Notes: generated by a model not told the origin, from the sequence alone. Numbered from the stretch's first letter, positions 25,777 to 35,965 are shown. The stretch: DNA of 38,459 nt from Pelagibius litoralis (GCA_029287455.1 JARFRB010000119.1:1-38459); one strand, 5' to 3'. Made by a program: numbers and translations.

Positions 25777-25885
25777 AGACCTATCGTCACCCCGGCTCCA
25801 CCCCCGTTGCGGCCCTCCCGCTTCCGCCCTATGTTCCGCCTCAAGGCCGATTGACCGGCCGCCGCCGATCCCTGGGACCCCGCGA

Positions 25886-27688
25886 ATGACAACACCGCTT
25901 GAGCGCATCCGCAACTTCGCCATCATCGCGCACATCGACCATGGGAAGTCCACCCTGGCCGACCGCATGATTCAGATCTGCGGGGGCCTGACCGAGCGCG
26001 AGATGAAGGAGCAGGTGCTCGACTCCATGGAGCTTGAGCGCGAGCGCGGCATCACTATCAAGGCCCAGACCGTGCGCCTGAACTACACGGCCAAGGATGG
26101 GCAGGACTATGTGCTCAACCTGATCGACACGCCGGGCCACGTGGACTTTTCCTACGAGGTCAGCCGCTCCCTGAAAGCCTGCGAGGGCGCGATCCTGCTG
26201 GTGGACGCCAGCCAAGGCGTGGAAGCCCAGACCCTGGCGAACGTCTATCTCGCCATCGAGCACGACCACGAGATCGTTCCGGTCCTCAACAAGATCGACC
26301 TGCCGGCCGCCGAGCCCGAGCGGATCAAGGAGCAGATCGAGGAGGTGGTCGGCCTGGACGCCAGCGATGCCCTGGAGATCTCCGCCAAGACCGGTGCCGG
26401 CGTGGAAGAAGTGCTGGAGGCCATTGTCCAACGCCTGCCACCACCAAAGGGCGAGGACGAGGCGCCTCTGCAAGCGCTTCTCGTGGACTCCTGGTACGAC
26501 ACCTACCTCGGCGTTGTGGTTCTCGCCCGGGTCATGCAAGGACGCATTCGCGCGGGCATGAAGATCCGCATGATGGGCGCCAGGGCCGTGCACGACGTCA
26601 CCGAGGTCGGCGTCTTCTCCCCAGCCCGGCGCAAGGTGACGGAGCTTGGGCCCGGCGAGATCGGCTACATCATCGCCTCGATCAAGACTATCGCAGACAC
26701 CAAGGTGGGCGACACCATCACCGACGAGCGGCGGCAGTGCGCGGAACCCCTAGCGGGTTTCCAGCCTTCGGTGCCGGTGGTCTTCTGCGGCCTCTTCCCC
26801 GCGGACGCGGCGGAGTATGAGGAACTGCGCGAGAGCCTGGGGCGCTTGGCGCTCAACGACGCCTCCTTCCTGTTCGAGCCGGAGGTTTCCCCGGCGCTCG
26901 GCTTCGGCTTCCGCTGCGGCTTCCTTGGCCTCTTGCATCTGGAGATCGTGCAGGAGCGGCTGGAGCGCGAGTTCGATCTCGACCTGGTGACCACCGCGCC
27001 CAGCGTGGTCTACCGCATCCATATGCGCGACGGCGCGGTGCTGGAGATGCACAACCCCGCCGACATGCCCGACCCCACGCGCATCGAAATGATCGAGGAG
27101 CCCTGGATCAAGGCCACCATCCTGGTGCCGGACGAGTTCCTTGGCGCCGTGCTGAAGCTCTGCGAGGAGCGGCGGGGCGAGCAGATCGATCTTACCTACG
27201 CCGGCAACCGGGCCATGGTGGTCTACCGCCTGCCGCTCAACGAGGTGGTCTTCGACTTCTACGACCGGCTGAAGTCGGTGACCCGGGGCTATGCCTCCTT
27301 CGACTATCACTTGGACGGCTACCGGGAAGGCGACCTGGTCAAGCTCTCGATCCTGGTGAACGCCGAGCCGGTGGACGCGCTTGCCCTGATCGTCCACCGC
27401 TCCCAGGCGGAAACGCGGGGCAGGGCGCTCTGCACGAAGCTGAAGGAGCTGATCCCCCGCCAGCTCTTCAAGATCGCCATTCAGGCCGCCATTGGCGGCA
27501 AGGTGATCGCGCGCGAAACCGTCAGCGCGCTGCGCAAGGACGTCACCGCCAAGTGCTACGGCGGCGACATCACCCGCAAACGCAAGCTGCTCGAGAAGCA
27601 AAAGGCGGGCAAGAAGCGCATGCGCCAAGTGGGCAACGTCGAAATCCCCCAATCCGCCTTCCTCGCCGCCCTCAAGATGGACGCTTAG
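25886..27688 (+). CDS. lepA: Elongation factor 4 (LepA), back-translocating GTPase
   Basis: LepA is a ribosome-dependent GTPase that affects initiation and elongation under stress. The 600-residue product is of normal length. The G domain (about 1-190) has AHIDHGKST, the switch [25 protein letters not shown] and NKIDLP. EF-G-like domains follow, and then the LepA-specific C-terminal domain, which ends [30 protein letters not shown] as in the family. The start is the ATG at 25886; its ribosome site is weak. It lies 109 bp after pheT with no clear terminator between, and is convergent with the next gene, whose stop is 10 bp away. Confidence 0.98.
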   Translation: MTTPLERIRNFAIIAHIDHGKSTLADRMIQICGGLTEREMKEQVLDSMELERERGITIKAQTVRLNYTAKDGQDYVLNLIDTPGHVDFSYEVSRSLKACEGAILLVDASQGVEAQTLANVYLAIEHDHEIVPVLNKIDLPAAEPERIKEQIEEVVGLDASDALEISAKTGAGVEEVLEAIVQRLPPPKGEDEAPLQALLVDSWYDTYLGVVVLARVMQGRIRAGMKIRMMGARAVHDVTEVGVFSPARRKVTELGPGEIGYIIASIKTIADTKVGDTITDERRQCAEPLAGFQPSVPVVFCGLFPADAAEYEELRESLGRLALNDASFLFEPEVSPALGFGFRCGFLGLLHLEIVQERLEREFDLDLVTTAPSVVYRIHMRDGAVLEMHNPADMPDPTRIEMIEEPWIKATILVPDEFLGAVLKLCEERRGEQIDLTYAGNRAMVVYRLPLNEVVFDFYDRLKSVTRGYASFDYHLDGYREGDLVKLSILVNAEPVDALALIVHRSQAETRGRALCTKLKELIPRQLFKIAIQAAIGGKVIARETVSALRKDVTAKCYGGDITRKRKLLEKQKAGKKRMRQVGNVEIPQSAFLAALKMDA

Positions 27689-27698
27689 GGGCCAGGCG

Positions 27699-28277
27699 CT
27701 AGGTGCTGACGGCTGCGTTGGCCAGGCTGATGGTCAGGAAGCTGATGACCAGGTCGAGGAAAATCAGCAGCGCCGCCATGCCTCCTGAGACGTCAAGGGC
27801 GACGCGGGCGATATACCAGCGATAGAGCATCAAGACCATGAAGACGACGAGGTCCAGCCCGCCCGCCAGCCCCGGCGGCACCAGCCCCGCCGCGATCAAC
27901 AGGGCCACGGGCAGGTGCACCGCCATCTGGATCACCTGGCTCCAGTTATAGGCGACGATGAAGCGGATGAAGTGTTCCGCGCGGTCCAGCGCCTGAGTGA
28001 CGTAGTGGGCCGCAAGCGGGAAAGCCGCCCAGACGATGACATAGGCCAGGCCCTCCAGCGCCAGAACCTCCACCCAAGTCGAGGTGATCGTGCGGGACGA
28101 CAGGTGAATGGCTACCAGAATGGCGTAGGCCGGCGCGACCAGCACCGCGGCGAAGAACGATTTCCAGAAGGCATCCGTCGTGTCGCCGAAATAGGCGAGG
28201 CCGGACTTGTCGGCCCGCGCGAGCCGCCAAGCCCCGAAAACGCCGTAGGTGATCTCCCCCAGGCTGGGCGCCCTCAC
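27699..28277 (-). CDS. Uncharacterised multi-pass membrane protein
   Basis: This 192-residue protein has about five hydrophobic segments. Examples are [39 protein letters not shown], the long [17 protein letters not shown] stretch followed by [17 protein letters not shown], and [19 protein letters not shown] near the C-terminus. I do not recognise a functional motif. The start chosen is a GTG at 28277 that overlaps the dapE stop by 4 bp (GTGA), with GGAGG 10 bp upstream. A longer reading to 28400 lies wholly inside dapE and is rejected. Coupling to dapE suggests co-expression with lysine/diaminopimelate synthesis, but it may just be the passive end of a long operon. Confidence 0.75.
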   Translation of the reverse strand: MRAPSLGEITYGVFGAWRLARADKSGLAYFGDTTDAFWKSFFAAVLVAPAYAILVAIHLSSRTITSTWVEVLALEGLAYVIVWAAFPLAAHYVTQALDRAEHFIRFIVAYNWSQVIQMAVHLPVALLIAAGLVPPGLAGGLDLVVFMVLMLYRWYIARVALDVSGGMAALLIFLDLVISFLTISLANAAVST

Positions 28278-29461
28278 CTGAAGAAATCCTCCAGTACGGC
28301 CCGGTAGATCCGGGTCAGCGTGGTCAAATCCTCGAGCGCGCTGCACTCGTCGACCTGATGCATGCTGCGCCCGACCAGGCCGAATTCGGCGACGGGGCAA
28401 TAGTCCTTGATGAAGCGGGCATCCGAGGTTCCGCCGGTGGTCGAAAGCTCCGGCCGGCTGCCGGTGACCCCTTCAACCGCCGCCACGATCACCTCGCTCA
28501 GGCGGCCCGGCGGCGTGAGGAAAGATTCGCCGGAAACCCGCATGGACAGATCATAGGCGCCCCCCACCGCGTCGAGGCGCCGGCGCACCCAGGCCTCCAC
28601 GCCGGCGCTGTCGTGCAGGTCGTTGAAGCGCACGTTAAAGGTCGCCCGGGCCTCCGCGGGAATGACGTTGCTGGCGGGATTGCCCACATCCAGGGTCGAG
28701 ACCTGCAGGCTGGAGGGTTGGAAGTGGTCGCTACCCTCGTCAAGCGGCTCGCCGGTCAAGGCCGCGACCATGCGCGCGATCCGGTGCACCGGATTGTCCG
28801 CCAAGTGGGGATAGGCCACATGACCCTGCCTGCCGGAGACAGTCAACTGGCCGGTCACGCTGCCGCGCCGGCCAATCTTCACCATCTCGCCCAAGGCCTC
28901 GGGGTTGGTCGGCTCGCCGACCAGGCAGGCGTCGAGTATCTCGCCCTGCTCGGCCAGCCACTCCAACACCTTGCGGGTTCCGTTGATCGAGGGGCCCTCC
29001 TCGTCGCCTGTGATGAGGAGAGAGATCGAGCCTTGTCTAGGGCCCCCCTCGGCGAGATAGGCGGCGGTTGCCGCCACGAAGGCAGCGATAGCGCCCTTCA
29101 TGTCAGCGGCACCGCGCCCGAAAATCACGCCGTCACGGATCTCGCCGGCGAAGGGATCGCTACTCCAGTCCGAAAGCGCGCCCGTCGGCACGACGTCGCT
29201 GTGACCGGCGAAACAAAAGTTCGGCGCCGAGGTGCCAAGGCGGGCATAGAGATTGTCCACCTCCTCGGTCCCCGGTTCGGCGAAGGGCAACCGGCGGCAG
29301 ACGAAACCGAGGGCCTCTAGCTCGGACTGCAGCAGGTCGAGCGCCCCGCCCTCGGCCGGGGTGACGCTGGGGCAGCGGATCAGCCGCTGGGTCAGCGCCA
29401 CCGGATCGATCGGGCCGCTTGACGGCGATTGGGGGCGGTCGGAGGCGGATGCCGTGCTCAT
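28274..29461 (-). CDS. dapE: Succinyl-diaminopimelate desuccinylase
   Basis: DapE hydrolyses N-succinyl-L,L-diaminopimelate to L,L-diaminopimelate and succinate, feeding lysine and peptidoglycan. It is a di-zinc M20-family enzyme. The 395-residue product has the metal and catalytic motifs in order: [40 protein letters not shown] and, near the C-terminus, [14 protein letters not shown] with GRSMHQVDE. The dimerisation (lid) domain is about residues 195-310. The start is the ATG at 29461, 6 bp after dapD. There is almost no ribosome site, so translation probably depends on ribosomes leaving dapD. The N-terminus is about 15 residues longer than usual. Confidence 0.96.
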   Translation of the reverse strand: MSTASASDRPQSPSSGPIDPVALTQRLIRCPSVTPAEGGALDLLQSELEALGFVCRRLPFAEPGTEEVDNLYARLGTSAPNFCFAGHSDVVPTGALSDWSSDPFAGEIRDGVIFGRGAADMKGAIAAFVAATAAYLAEGGPRQGSISLLITGDEEGPSINGTRKVLEWLAEQGEILDACLVGEPTNPEALGEMVKIGRRGSVTGQLTVSGRQGHVAYPHLADNPVHRIARMVAALTGEPLDEGSDHFQPSSLQVSTLDVGNPASNVIPAEARATFNVRFNDLHDSAGVEAWVRRRLDAVGGAYDLSMRVSGESFLTPPGRLSEVIVAAVEGVTGSRPELSTTGGTSDARFIKDYCPVAEFGLVGRSMHQVDECSALEDLTTLTRIYRAVLEDFFR

Positions 29462-29467
29462 GACGGT

Positions 29468-30331
29468 TTATCTGGTGCGCAACAGCTCGTTGATCGAGGT
29501 CTTGGAGCGCGTCTTTTCGTCCACCCGCTTGACGATCACCGCGCAATAGAGCGAGGGGCCCGGCGAGCCGTCCGGCAGGGGCTTGCCCGGCAGGGTGCCC
29601 GGAACCACGACGGAATAGGGCGGCACCTCGCCCACGAAGACCTCGCCGGTCTCGCGGTCGATGATGCGGGTGGAGGCGCTGATGAAAACCCCCATGGACA
29701 GCACCGAGCCCTCGCGCACGATCACCCCCTCGACCACTTCCGAGCGGGCGCCGATAAAGCAATTGTCCTCAATGATTACCGGCCCGGCCTGCAAGGGCTC
29801 CAAGACGCCGCCAAGGCCGACGCCGCCGGACAGATGCACGTCCTTCCCCACTTGAGCGCAAGAGCCCACGGTCACCCAGGTGTCGACCATGGTGCCGCTG
29901 TCCACGTAGGCGCCGATATTCACGAAGCTCGGCATCAAAACCACGCTGGGGGCGATGTAGGCCGAGCGCCGGACGACGCAGTTCGGCACGGCGCGGAACC
30001 CGGCCGCGCGGAAAGTGTCGTCGGTCCAATCGGCGAACTTCGAGGGCACCTTGTCGAACCAGGCCGCCTGGCCGTGGGTCGGGCTCCAAGGCCCGCCGGT
30101 GATGACCTCCATGTCGTTCAGGCGGAAGGACAACAGCACGGCTTTCTTCAGCCATTGATGCACATGCCAGCTGCCGTCGTCCCCTCGGCTGGCAACTCTA
30201 TATTTGCCGGAGTCCAAGCCTTCCAGCGCCAGATCCACGGCATCGCGCGCGACCCCCTTGGTCTCCGGCCCCACCTCGGCCCGAACCTCCCAGGCCGCCT
30301 CGATCGCCCGCTCCAAATCCTCGGTCTTCAT
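29468..30331 (-). CDS. dapD: 2,3,4,5-tetrahydropyridine-2,6-dicarboxylate N-succinyltransferase
   Basis: DapD transfers succinyl from succinyl-CoA to tetrahydrodipicolinate, two steps before DapE. The 287-residue product has an N-terminal helical part and a left-handed beta-helix of hexapeptide repeats (about 100-245: [51 protein letters not shown], then [20 protein letters not shown]). The C-terminal extension is [20 protein letters not shown]. The start is the ATG at 30331 with GGGAGAG upstream. It forms a pair with dapE and follows the HAD gene by 87 bp. Confidence 0.97.
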   Translation of the reverse strand: MKTEDLERAIEAAWEVRAEVGPETKGVARDAVDLALEGLDSGKYRVASRGDDGSWHVHQWLKKAVLLSFRLNDMEVITGGPWSPTHGQAAWFDKVPSKFADWTDDTFRAAGFRAVPNCVVRRSAYIAPSVVLMPSFVNIGAYVDSGTMVDTWVTVGSCAQVGKDVHLSGGVGLGGVLEPLQAGPVIIEDNCFIGARSEVVEGVIVREGSVLSMGVFISASTRIIDRETGEVFVGEVPPYSVVVPGTLPGKPLPDGSPGPSLYCAVIVKRVDEKTRSKTSINELLRTR

Positions 30332-30418
30332 CCCACTCTCCCAACCCCCGCGCCTTCTCGCGCGAACGGCCGCACCTTGCGGCAGCGATGGGGGTGAGTC
30401 AACGGCGGGAAATGGCGG

Positions 30419-31180
30419 TCAAGGGGCGGGAACATCGTCGGGGCCAGTAAGAACCCCCTCCAGCCAGGCGACGAGGTCGTTGGTGGTGTGGTGGATGGTG
30501 GCGTGCTCGGCGTCGCGGGCGGAGAATTCGGCCTCGTGGCGGACCCAGACGGTGGTCATGCCGAGCGCGTGAGCCGGGACGAGGTTGCGGGCGGAATCCT
30601 CGAAGAAGACCGTCCGCTCGGGATCGAGCTCAAGGGCCGCGATGGCGGCGTGGTAGCCGCGCGGGTCGGGTTTGGGCAGGTAAGCGGCGTCGGCAATGTC
30701 GAAAATGCCGACGAAGTGGTGAGCCACCTCGAGGCGATCCAGCACGCGGTGAGCATGGTCGGCGGAGGCGTTGGTGTAAATCGCCTTGCGCCCCGGCAAG
30801 CGCGCCAGGGCCGCGTCCAGGCCGGGGCTCGCCGCGACCACCGAGAGATCGATGTCGTGCACGAAGTCGAGGTAGTCGGCCGGCGGCACGGCGTGGCGGT
30901 CCATCAATCCGCGCAGGGTGGTTCCATGCTCGCGAAAGAAGGTTTTCTGCAAGGACCGCGCTTCGCCCGGCGGCAGGCCCAGGCGCGCCTCGATGAACAA
31001 GCCCATGCGCCGGTCGATCTGATCGAAGAGATTGCAGGCCGCGGGATAGAGCGTGTTGTCGAGATCGAACAGCCAGGTCTCGACGCTCGCCGGATCAGGT
31101 TTGGCCGGATCAGGTTTGGCCGGACCGGATTTAGCCGGACCGGGCTTCGGCTGAACAGGCCCACTCTTGCCGGCTGTCAT
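30419..31180 (-). CDS. HAD-family hydrolase, pyrimidine 5'-nucleotidase type
   Basis: This 253-residue HAD phosphatase resembles the SDT1/YjjG-like pyrimidine nucleotidase group common in alphaproteobacteria. Motif I is FDLDNTLYP with the nucleophile Asp. A helical cap follows. Motif II is [11 protein letters not shown], motif III the Lys in [11 protein letters not shown], and motif [12 protein letters not shown]. The ATG overlaps the argB stop by 4 bp (ATGA). The N-terminus is odd: about 30 residues of Pro/Ala/Lys/Gly repeats ([10 protein letters not shown] and PAKPD units) come before the enzyme core and are encoded by a 15-bp tandem repeat. They are probably disordered. The substrate is inferred from the family, not shown. 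Confidence 0.87.
   Translation of the reverse strand: MTAGKSGPVQPKPGPAKSGPAKPDPAKPDPASVETWLFDLDNTLYPAACNLFDQIDRRMGLFIEARLGLPPGEARSLQKTFFREHGTTLRGLMDRHAVPPADYLDFVHDIDLSVVAASPGLDAALARLPGRKAIYTNASADHAHRVLDRLEVAHHFVGIFDIADAAYLPKPDPRGYHAAIAALELDPERTVFFEDSARNLVPAHALGMTTVWVRHEAEFSARDAEHATIHHTTNDLVAWLEGVLTGPDDVPAP
31092..31151. repeat. Four 15-bp tandem repeats inside the HAD gene
   Basis: The unit GGATCAGGTTTGGCC is perfect at 31092-31106 and 31107-31121, then degenerate at 31122-31136 and 31137-31151. As it is a multiple of three, copy-number change would add or remove five residues without breaking the frame. Confidence 0.85.
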
Positions 31181-32088
31181 CCGCGGCTCACCAGCGTGCC
31201 GATCCCTCGGCTCGTGAAAATTTCCAGCAGCATGGCGTGTGGAACGCGGCCGTCCAGGATGACCGCCGCTTCCACCCCCTCCTGGACCGCGTGCATGCAG
31301 GTTTCCAGCTTGGGGATCATGCCCCCGGAAATCGTGCCGTCGTTCATCAGGCCCTTAACGCTCTCGACCGTCAGGTCGGTCAGCAGGTTGCCTTCCTTGT
31401 CCTGGACCCCCGACACATCGGTCAACAAGAGCAGCCGCGCGGCCCCAACCGCCGCCGCGACGGCACCGGCGACCGTGTCGGCGTTGATGTTGTAGGTTTC
31501 GCCGTTCGGCCCGACGCCAATGGGCGCGATGACCGGGATAATGCCCTCGTCCTCGAGAGAGGTGAGCAGATGCGGGTTCACGACCTTGGGCTCGCCGACG
31601 AAGCCGAGATCGAGAATCTTCTCGATATTCGAATCCGGGTCGCGACGGGTGCGGCGCAGCTTGCGAGCCTGGATCAGGCCGCCGTCCTTGCCGGAGAGCC
31701 CGACCGCCATGCCGCCGGCCGCGTTGATCGCGCTCACGATCGACTTGTTGATGGAGCCGGAGAGCACCATCTCCACGATCTCGACCGTAGCGGCGTCGGT
31801 CACGCGCAGTCCGTCGACAAACTCGCTCTTGACCGATACCCGCTTCAGCATCTCGCCGATCTGTGGGCCGCCCCCGTGCACGACCACGGGGTTGATACCA
31901 ACCTGCTTGATCAGCACCACGTCCCGGGCGAAGATCTGGGCGAGTTCCGAGTTGCCCATCGCGTGGCCGCCATACTTGATCACGAAGGTCTCGCCGGCGT
32001 AGCGGCGCATGAATGGCAGGGCCTCGGTAATGGTGTGGGCCGTGCGCAGCCAATGCTTGGTTTCGCCGATATTCCTCGTCTGCGTCAT
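31177..32088 (-). CDS. argB: Acetylglutamate kinase
   Basis: ArgB phosphorylates N-acetyl-L-glutamate, the second step of arginine synthesis, and is often feedback-inhibited by arginine. The 303-residue product belongs to the amino acid kinase family: [38 protein letters not shown] and [14 protein letters not shown] are the nucleotide and substrate motifs. An N-terminal helix (about 1-25) before the core is typical of the arginine-sensitive hexameric form. The start is the ATG at 32088. A longer reading to 32235 runs into engB and is a shadow. It follows engB by 37 bp and overlaps the HAD gene by 4 bp. Confidence 0.97.
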   Translation of the reverse strand: MTQTRNIGETKHWLRTAHTITEALPFMRRYAGETFVIKYGGHAMGNSELAQIFARDVVLIKQVGINPVVVHGGGPQIGEMLKRVSVKSEFVDGLRVTDAATVEIVEMVLSGSINKSIVSAINAAGGMAVGLSGKDGGLIQARKLRRTRRDPDSNIEKILDLGFVGEPKVVNPHLLTSLEDEGIIPVIAPIGVGPNGETYNINADTVAGAVAAAVGAARLLLLTDVSGVQDKEGNLLTDLTVESVKGLMNDGTISGGMIPKLETCMHAVQEGVEAAVILDGRVPHAMLLEIFTSRGIGTLVSRG

Positions 32089-32125
32089 CGCGGGGTCTGC
32101 TTCTCTCGTCTCACGGCCGAACAGC

Positions 32126-32830
32126 TTAGCCGCTCGGGCCCAACACCGCCAGGGCGGCGAGAGCCGCGCGCAACTCCGCGACCCCTTCGCCCGCCACGGC
32201 GGAGGTGACGGCGATCTCGGGATGCGCGGCCACATGCTTCGCCAACTCGCCCCGGGTGCGGCGCAAGAGGTCTTGAAGCGCGCCGGACTTGGCCTTGTCC
32301 GCTTTGGTCAAGACGATCTGATAGGACACCGCCGCGGCATCGAGTTCCTTCATCACATCCCGGTCGCTGGGCTTCAGGCCGTGGCGGGCGTCGATCAGCA
32401 GCATGACCCGGCGCAGCTGTGGCCGGCCCTTGAGATAAGCGCGGGTCAGGCGCGTCCAGGCGGCGATATCGGCCTTCGAAGCCTCGGCATAGCCATAGCC
32501 GGGCAGGTCCACCAGCATCAAGCGCCCGCCGAGATCGAAGAAGTTCAGCTGGCGCGTACGGCCTGGCGTGTTCGATGTACGCGCAAGCGTACGCCTGCCG
32601 GTGAGGGCGTTGAGCAAGCTCGACTTCCCGACATTCGAGCGCCCGGCGAAGGCCACTTCCGGCAATTCGCTTAAAGGCACCTGGTCTGGGCCAAGCGCGC
32701 CGGCGACGAAGCCGCAGGCTTGTGCGAAGAGCTTGCGGCCCGCTTCCAGCGCAGCCGCCGCCACGTCATCGTCGCCCTGTGGCGGGGCAGCGTTCGGAGC
32801 TGTGGGTCCGGGCGGTTCCGGTGCGCTCAT
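32126..32830 (-). CDS. engB: Ribosome biogenesis GTP-binding protein EngB (YihA/YsxC)
   Basis: EngB is an essential GTPase for late large-subunit assembly and is linked to cell division. The 234-residue product has all G motifs: G1 [10 protein letters not shown]2 Thr in SNTPGRTR, G3 [12 protein letters not shown]4 LTKADK and G5 TSAVAGEG. An Ala/Pro-rich stretch of about 25 residues and a helix come before the G domain, giving a longer N-terminus than in E. coli. The start is the ATG at 32830, 9 bp after yidC. It has no ribosome site, suggesting coupling to yidC. Confidence 0.95.
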   Translation of the reverse strand: MSAPEPPGPTAPNAAPPQGDDDVAAAALEAGRKLFAQACGFVAGALGPDQVPLSELPEVAFAGRSNVGKSSLLNALTGRRTLARTSNTPGRTRQLNFFDLGGRLMLVDLPGYGYAEASKADIAAWTRLTRAYLKGRPQLRRVMLLIDARHGLKPSDRDVMKELDAAAVSYQIVLTKADKAKSGALQDLLRRTRGELAKHVAAHPEIAVTSAVAGEGVAELRAALAALAVLGPSG

Positions 32831-32839
32831 CCGGGGGCG

Positions 32840-34888
32840 CTATTCGCCGGCCTTGGCGCTGGGCCTTCGCTGGGTCTTGCGCTTGCCGCCACCACGCTGC
32901 TTGCCCCCAGCGGCACTACCCCGCGCGCCCTTACCCTCGGCGCCCTTACCGGCCGTCCGCTTGCGCTCCCGGGGCTTGGCGGTGGAGGGGGCCGGCCCCT
33001 CCGCGCTGTCCTCGGCCTCCGACTCCGGCGTGCTGCCTTCGCCGTCACGCTCGCCCTTTGCCTTCTTCGAGGCGCCGCCCTTGTCTTCGGCCGGGGCTTT
33101 CGGCATGCCTGGGAAATTCATCTTGCCGCCGATCGGCACCCCCAGACGCTTCATGATGACGTACTGCTGGATCACCGACAGGGTGTTGTTCCACGTCCAA
33201 TAGATCACCAGCCCCGCGGGGAACTGGGCCAGCATGAACGTGAAGACGATCGGCATGAAGGCGAAGATCCGCGCCTGCATGGGATCGGCCGGCTGGGGAT
33301 TGAGCTTTTGCTGCACGAACATCGAGATGCCCATCAGTAAGGGCCAGATGCCGAGGCTGATGATATTGAGCAAGCCCAGGTCGGGCACCTCGAAGGGCAG
33401 CAGGCCGAACAGGTTGAGGATGGACGTGGGGTCCGGCGCGGAAAGGTCCTGGATCCACCCGAAGAAGGGGGCTTGGCGCATCTCGAGGGTTACGAAGAGC
33501 ACCTTGTAGAGGGCGAAGAATACCGGAATCTGCAGTAAGACCGGCAAGCAACCGGCCAGGGGATTGGCACCTTCCTTCTTGTACAGCGCCATCATCTCCT
33601 GGTTCAGGCGCTGCTTGTCGTCGCCAAAGCGCTCGCGCAGCTTCAGCATTTCCGGCTGCAGCTTGCGCATCTTGGCCATGGATTTGTAGGACTTGTTGGC
33701 GAGCGGGAAGAACAGCAGCTTCAGCCCGACCGTGAGGATCAGGATCGCCACGCCGAAGTTGCCCACCTGATCGGCGATCCAGTGCAATGCCAAGAAGATC
33801 GGCTTGGTCAGGAAATAGAACCAGCCGAAATCCACCGCCAGATCGAAGTTCGGGATGCCGAGGTTTTGCTCGTAGCTGTCGAGCAGCAGCACCTGCTTGG
33901 CGCCCGCGAAAAGGCGGCTGGTGGTTACGATCTCTGCGCCGGGCTGCAGCAGGTCCGCAGCATAGAGATAGTCTGTCTGATACTTCTCGGCGCCGGCCTG
34001 GGGAACGTGCACGAAGCGCGCGTTAATCGGCTTCGATTGGTCCGGCACCAGGGTGGCCATCCAGTACTTGTCGGTGATTCCCAGCCAGCCGCCGGTCGTC
34101 TCGAAGCTGGTTTGGCCGTCGTCTTGGAGATCGTCGTAATCGATCTCCTTCAAGGTGCCGTCGATGACCCCGATCAAGCCTTCATGCAGAATGAAGAAGC
34201 CGGAGGTCGGGGGTGTGCCGGTGCGCGATATCAGACCATAGGCCGAGAGGTTCACGGCCTCTTCGCCGCTATTGACGACGCGCTGCGTCACGGTGAAGAC
34301 GTAGTGCTCGTCGACCTCGAAGCGCCGCTCGAACGTCAGGCCTGCGCCGTTATCCCAAGTCAGCACAACCGGATTGTCGGGGGTTAGGGGCCCGCCGGAG
34401 GATTCCCAAACTGTGTCTTCCTGCGGCAAGCCGATATCGCTTTCCGTGCTCGCCCAGCCGAATGTCGCGTAGTAGGGCTTCGGCGCGCCCGGCGGAGAGA
34501 ACAGGTCGATGAGAGGGCTCTCTGGATCCAGGGTCTCGCGGTACTGCCGTAGGGTCAGATCGTCCATCCGGCCGCCCTGCAGCGAGATCGATCCGATCAG
34601 GGTCGGTGTCTCGATGGCTACGCGCTCAACGGCTTCGATCGCGGCTGCCCGGCTTTCGGCACGCTCGGCCGAGGTGTCGCCGGTCGGTGCGCCGGCCCCC
34701 GGTTGCGCGCCCGTGGCGCCGGGCGTCGGCGCCGTGGATGCCGAGGGTGCCGCGTCGCCGGTCGTCGCTTCAATGGCAGCCTGGCGGCGCAGTTCCGCTT
34801 CGCGCTGCGGCCCCGAGATGAAGTATTCGAAGCCAAGCAGGATGGCGAGCGAGGCGGCGATCGCCAGGACGAGATTCTTTTGGTCCAT
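32840..34888 (-). CDS. yidC: Membrane protein insertase YidC
   Basis: YidC inserts proteins into the inner membrane with or without SecYEG. The 682-residue product starts with a membrane anchor (NLVLAIAASLAILLGFEYFI). A Pro/Ala-rich linker and a large periplasmic beta domain (about 80-360) follow. The conserved five-helix core is about 375-600 (GWFYFLTKPIFLALHWI, FFPLANKSYKSMAKMRKLQPE, GCLPVLLQIPVFFALYKVL, VIYWTWNNTLSVIQQYVIMK). A tail of about 80 residues rich in Lys, Arg, Gly and Glu closes the protein. Such basic tails in other marine bacteria bind ribosomes. The start is the ATG at 34888 with TAGGAG upstream. Confidence 0.97.
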   Translation of the reverse strand: MDQKNLVLAIAASLAILLGFEYFISGPQREAELRRQAAIEATTGDAAPSASTAPTPGATGAQPGAGAPTGDTSAERAESRAAAIEAVERVAIETPTLIGSISLQGGRMDDLTLRQYRETLDPESPLIDLFSPPGAPKPYYATFGWASTESDIGLPQEDTVWESSGGPLTPDNPVVLTWDNGAGLTFERRFEVDEHYVFTVTQRVVNSGEEAVNLSAYGLISRTGTPPTSGFFILHEGLIGVIDGTLKEIDYDDLQDDGQTSFETTGGWLGITDKYWMATLVPDQSKPINARFVHVPQAGAEKYQTDYLYAADLLQPGAEIVTTSRLFAGAKQVLLLDSYEQNLGIPNFDLAVDFGWFYFLTKPIFLALHWIADQVGNFGVAILILTVGLKLLFFPLANKSYKSMAKMRKLQPEMLKLRERFGDDKQRLNQEMMALYKKEGANPLAGCLPVLLQIPVFFALYKVLFVTLEMRQAPFFGWIQDLSAPDPTSILNLFGLLPFEVPDLGLLNIISLGIWPLLMGISMFVQQKLNPQPADPMQARIFAFMPIVFTFMLAQFPAGLVIYWTWNNTLSVIQQYVIMKRLGVPIGGKMNFPGMPKAPAEDKGGASKKAKGERDGEGSTPESEAEDSAEGPAPSTAKPRERKRTAGKGAEGKGARGSAAGGKQRGGGKRKTQRRPSAKAGE

Positions 34889-34985
34889 AAACCGAAACGC
34901 TCCTACAAGCCGCGCCGCACCAGCCGGGGCGAAGACTTATCGCGCGCCGCCGCAAGATACAATCCGCAAATCGCCGTATCACCGT

Positions 34986-35351
34986 CTAGCATTGGATCCT
35001 CCGGCGATCTTTCAGGCATGCCGGTTTACCGTCGGCGGGGGCGTGGGCATGGCCGCAAGCGCTACTATCGAACAGCTTCTCCGGAACGGGGTCGTAGCCG
35101 GCGCCGCCCCAAGGGTTACAGCGCACCAAACGCCACGCCACCAAATACCCCCCGGCGAGCGGGCCGTGCCGGCGCAGTGCTTCCAAGGCATAGGATGAAC
35201 AGCTTGGCTCGAACCGGCAAGACGGCGGTATCATGGACCCCAGCGTGTAGCGGTAGAGCTGCACGAGCGCCACCATCGCCCAGGTCAGCGGCATGGTTAG
35301 CATCCGGATCAGCCAGGCGGCCGAACCCTGCCCTTCCGGGCCCACGCTCAT
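34986..35351 (-). CDS. yidD: Membrane protein insertion efficiency factor YidD
   Basis: YidD is a small peripheral inner-membrane protein that helps YidC insert its clients. The 121-residue product contains the family core: LVQLYRYTLGSMIPPSCRFEPSCS, YALEALRRHGPLAGGYLVAWR and RCNPWGGAGYDPVP. A 25-residue His/Cys-containing tail makes it longer than the usual 70-85 residues. The start is the ATG at 35351, which overlaps the rnpA stop by 4 bp and has GGTGGAG upstream. A longer frame to 35639 lies inside rnpA. The order rpmH-rnpA-yidD-yidC is the classical one. Confidence 0.95.
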   Translation of the reverse strand: MSVGPEGQGSAAWLIRMLTMPLTWAMVALVQLYRYTLGSMIPPSCRFEPSCSSYALEALRRHGPLAGGYLVAWRLVRCNPWGGAGYDPVPEKLFDSSACGHAHAPADGKPACLKDRRRIQC

Positions 35352-35704
35352 CGCCGCCGCTCCACCTTCTCGACCGCAGTCTCCAGGTCCGCGAGAAGCT
35401 TGGCGTAGGGGCGGCCCAAAGTGCCCGCCCGGGCAATTAGAACGTAATCGGTGCCGGGCCGTCCACTGCGGGGCAGCACCTCGGCCGCCACGGCACGCAG
35501 GCGCCGCCGCGCCCGGTTCCTCGGCACTGCGGAGCCGACCTTGCGGCTCGCGGTGAAGCCGACACGCAGGGGCCGTTGCTCCCCATCGCGGCCGCTCGGG
35601 TCCCGGTAGGCTTGCAGAACCAGTCCCGGCATCGCCCATTTGCGGCCTTTGCCGGCGACCCTCAAGAATTCGGGACGGGTTTTCAGCCCTTCGAGCTGCG
35701 GCAT
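35348..35704 (-). CDS. rnpA: Ribonuclease P protein component
   Basis: RnpA is the protein cofactor of RNase P, which matures tRNA 5' ends. The 118-residue product has the family layout: LKTRPEFLRVAGKGRKWAMPGLVLQ at the start, VGFTASRKVGSAVPRNRARRRLRAV as the RNA-binding RNR motif, and DYVLIARAGTLGRPYAKLLADLE at the end. The start is the ATG at 35704 with TTGGAG 7 bp upstream; a TTG at 35716 is less likely. It lies 86 bp after rpmH and overlaps yidD by 4 bp. Confidence 0.95.
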   Translation of the reverse strand: MPQLEGLKTRPEFLRVAGKGRKWAMPGLVLQAYRDPSGRDGEQRPLRVGFTASRKVGSAVPRNRARRRLRAVAAEVLPRSGRPGTDYVLIARAGTLGRPYAKLLADLETAVEKVERRR

Positions 35705-35790
35705 GCCGGGCTCCAACTGGCTCGGATTCGAATGCGTCGCGGGCGGCGGGTCTCGGTGAGGCCGAAGCTTGGCCGCCCAGGGTGAAACGC

Positions 35791-35925
35791 CTAAGCGCTC
35801 AACCGCTTGCGGCCGCGCGAACGCCGGCGGGCAATCACCTTGCGCCCACCCACGGTCGCCATGCGGCTGCGAAAGCCATGCCGGCGCTTGCGGACGAGCA
35901 CACTTGGCTGAAACGTGCGCTTCAC
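35791..35925 (-). CDS. rpmH: 50S ribosomal protein L34
   Basis: This 44-residue, very basic large-subunit protein starts at a GTG (35925-35923) with GGAG 8 bp upstream. The peptide matches the family from end to end, beginning [17 protein letters not shown] after the initiator and ending GRKRLSA. It is the first gene of the rnpA-yidD-yidC operon. The dnaA gene, beside rpmH in many bacteria, is not next to it here. Confidence 0.97.
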   Translation of the reverse strand: MKRTFQPSVLVRKRRHGFRSRMATVGGRKVIARRRSRGRKRLSA

Positions 35926-35965
35926 GTCACTTACTCCAAACTCTCCATAGCGGAATTGCCGGGGA

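Noticed and set aside
28278-28400. Upstream extension of the membrane-protein gene into dapE
   Set aside because: The extra 41 codons lie inside dapE in another frame and read as Arg-rich non-membrane sequence; the GTG at 28277 has a proper ribosome site.
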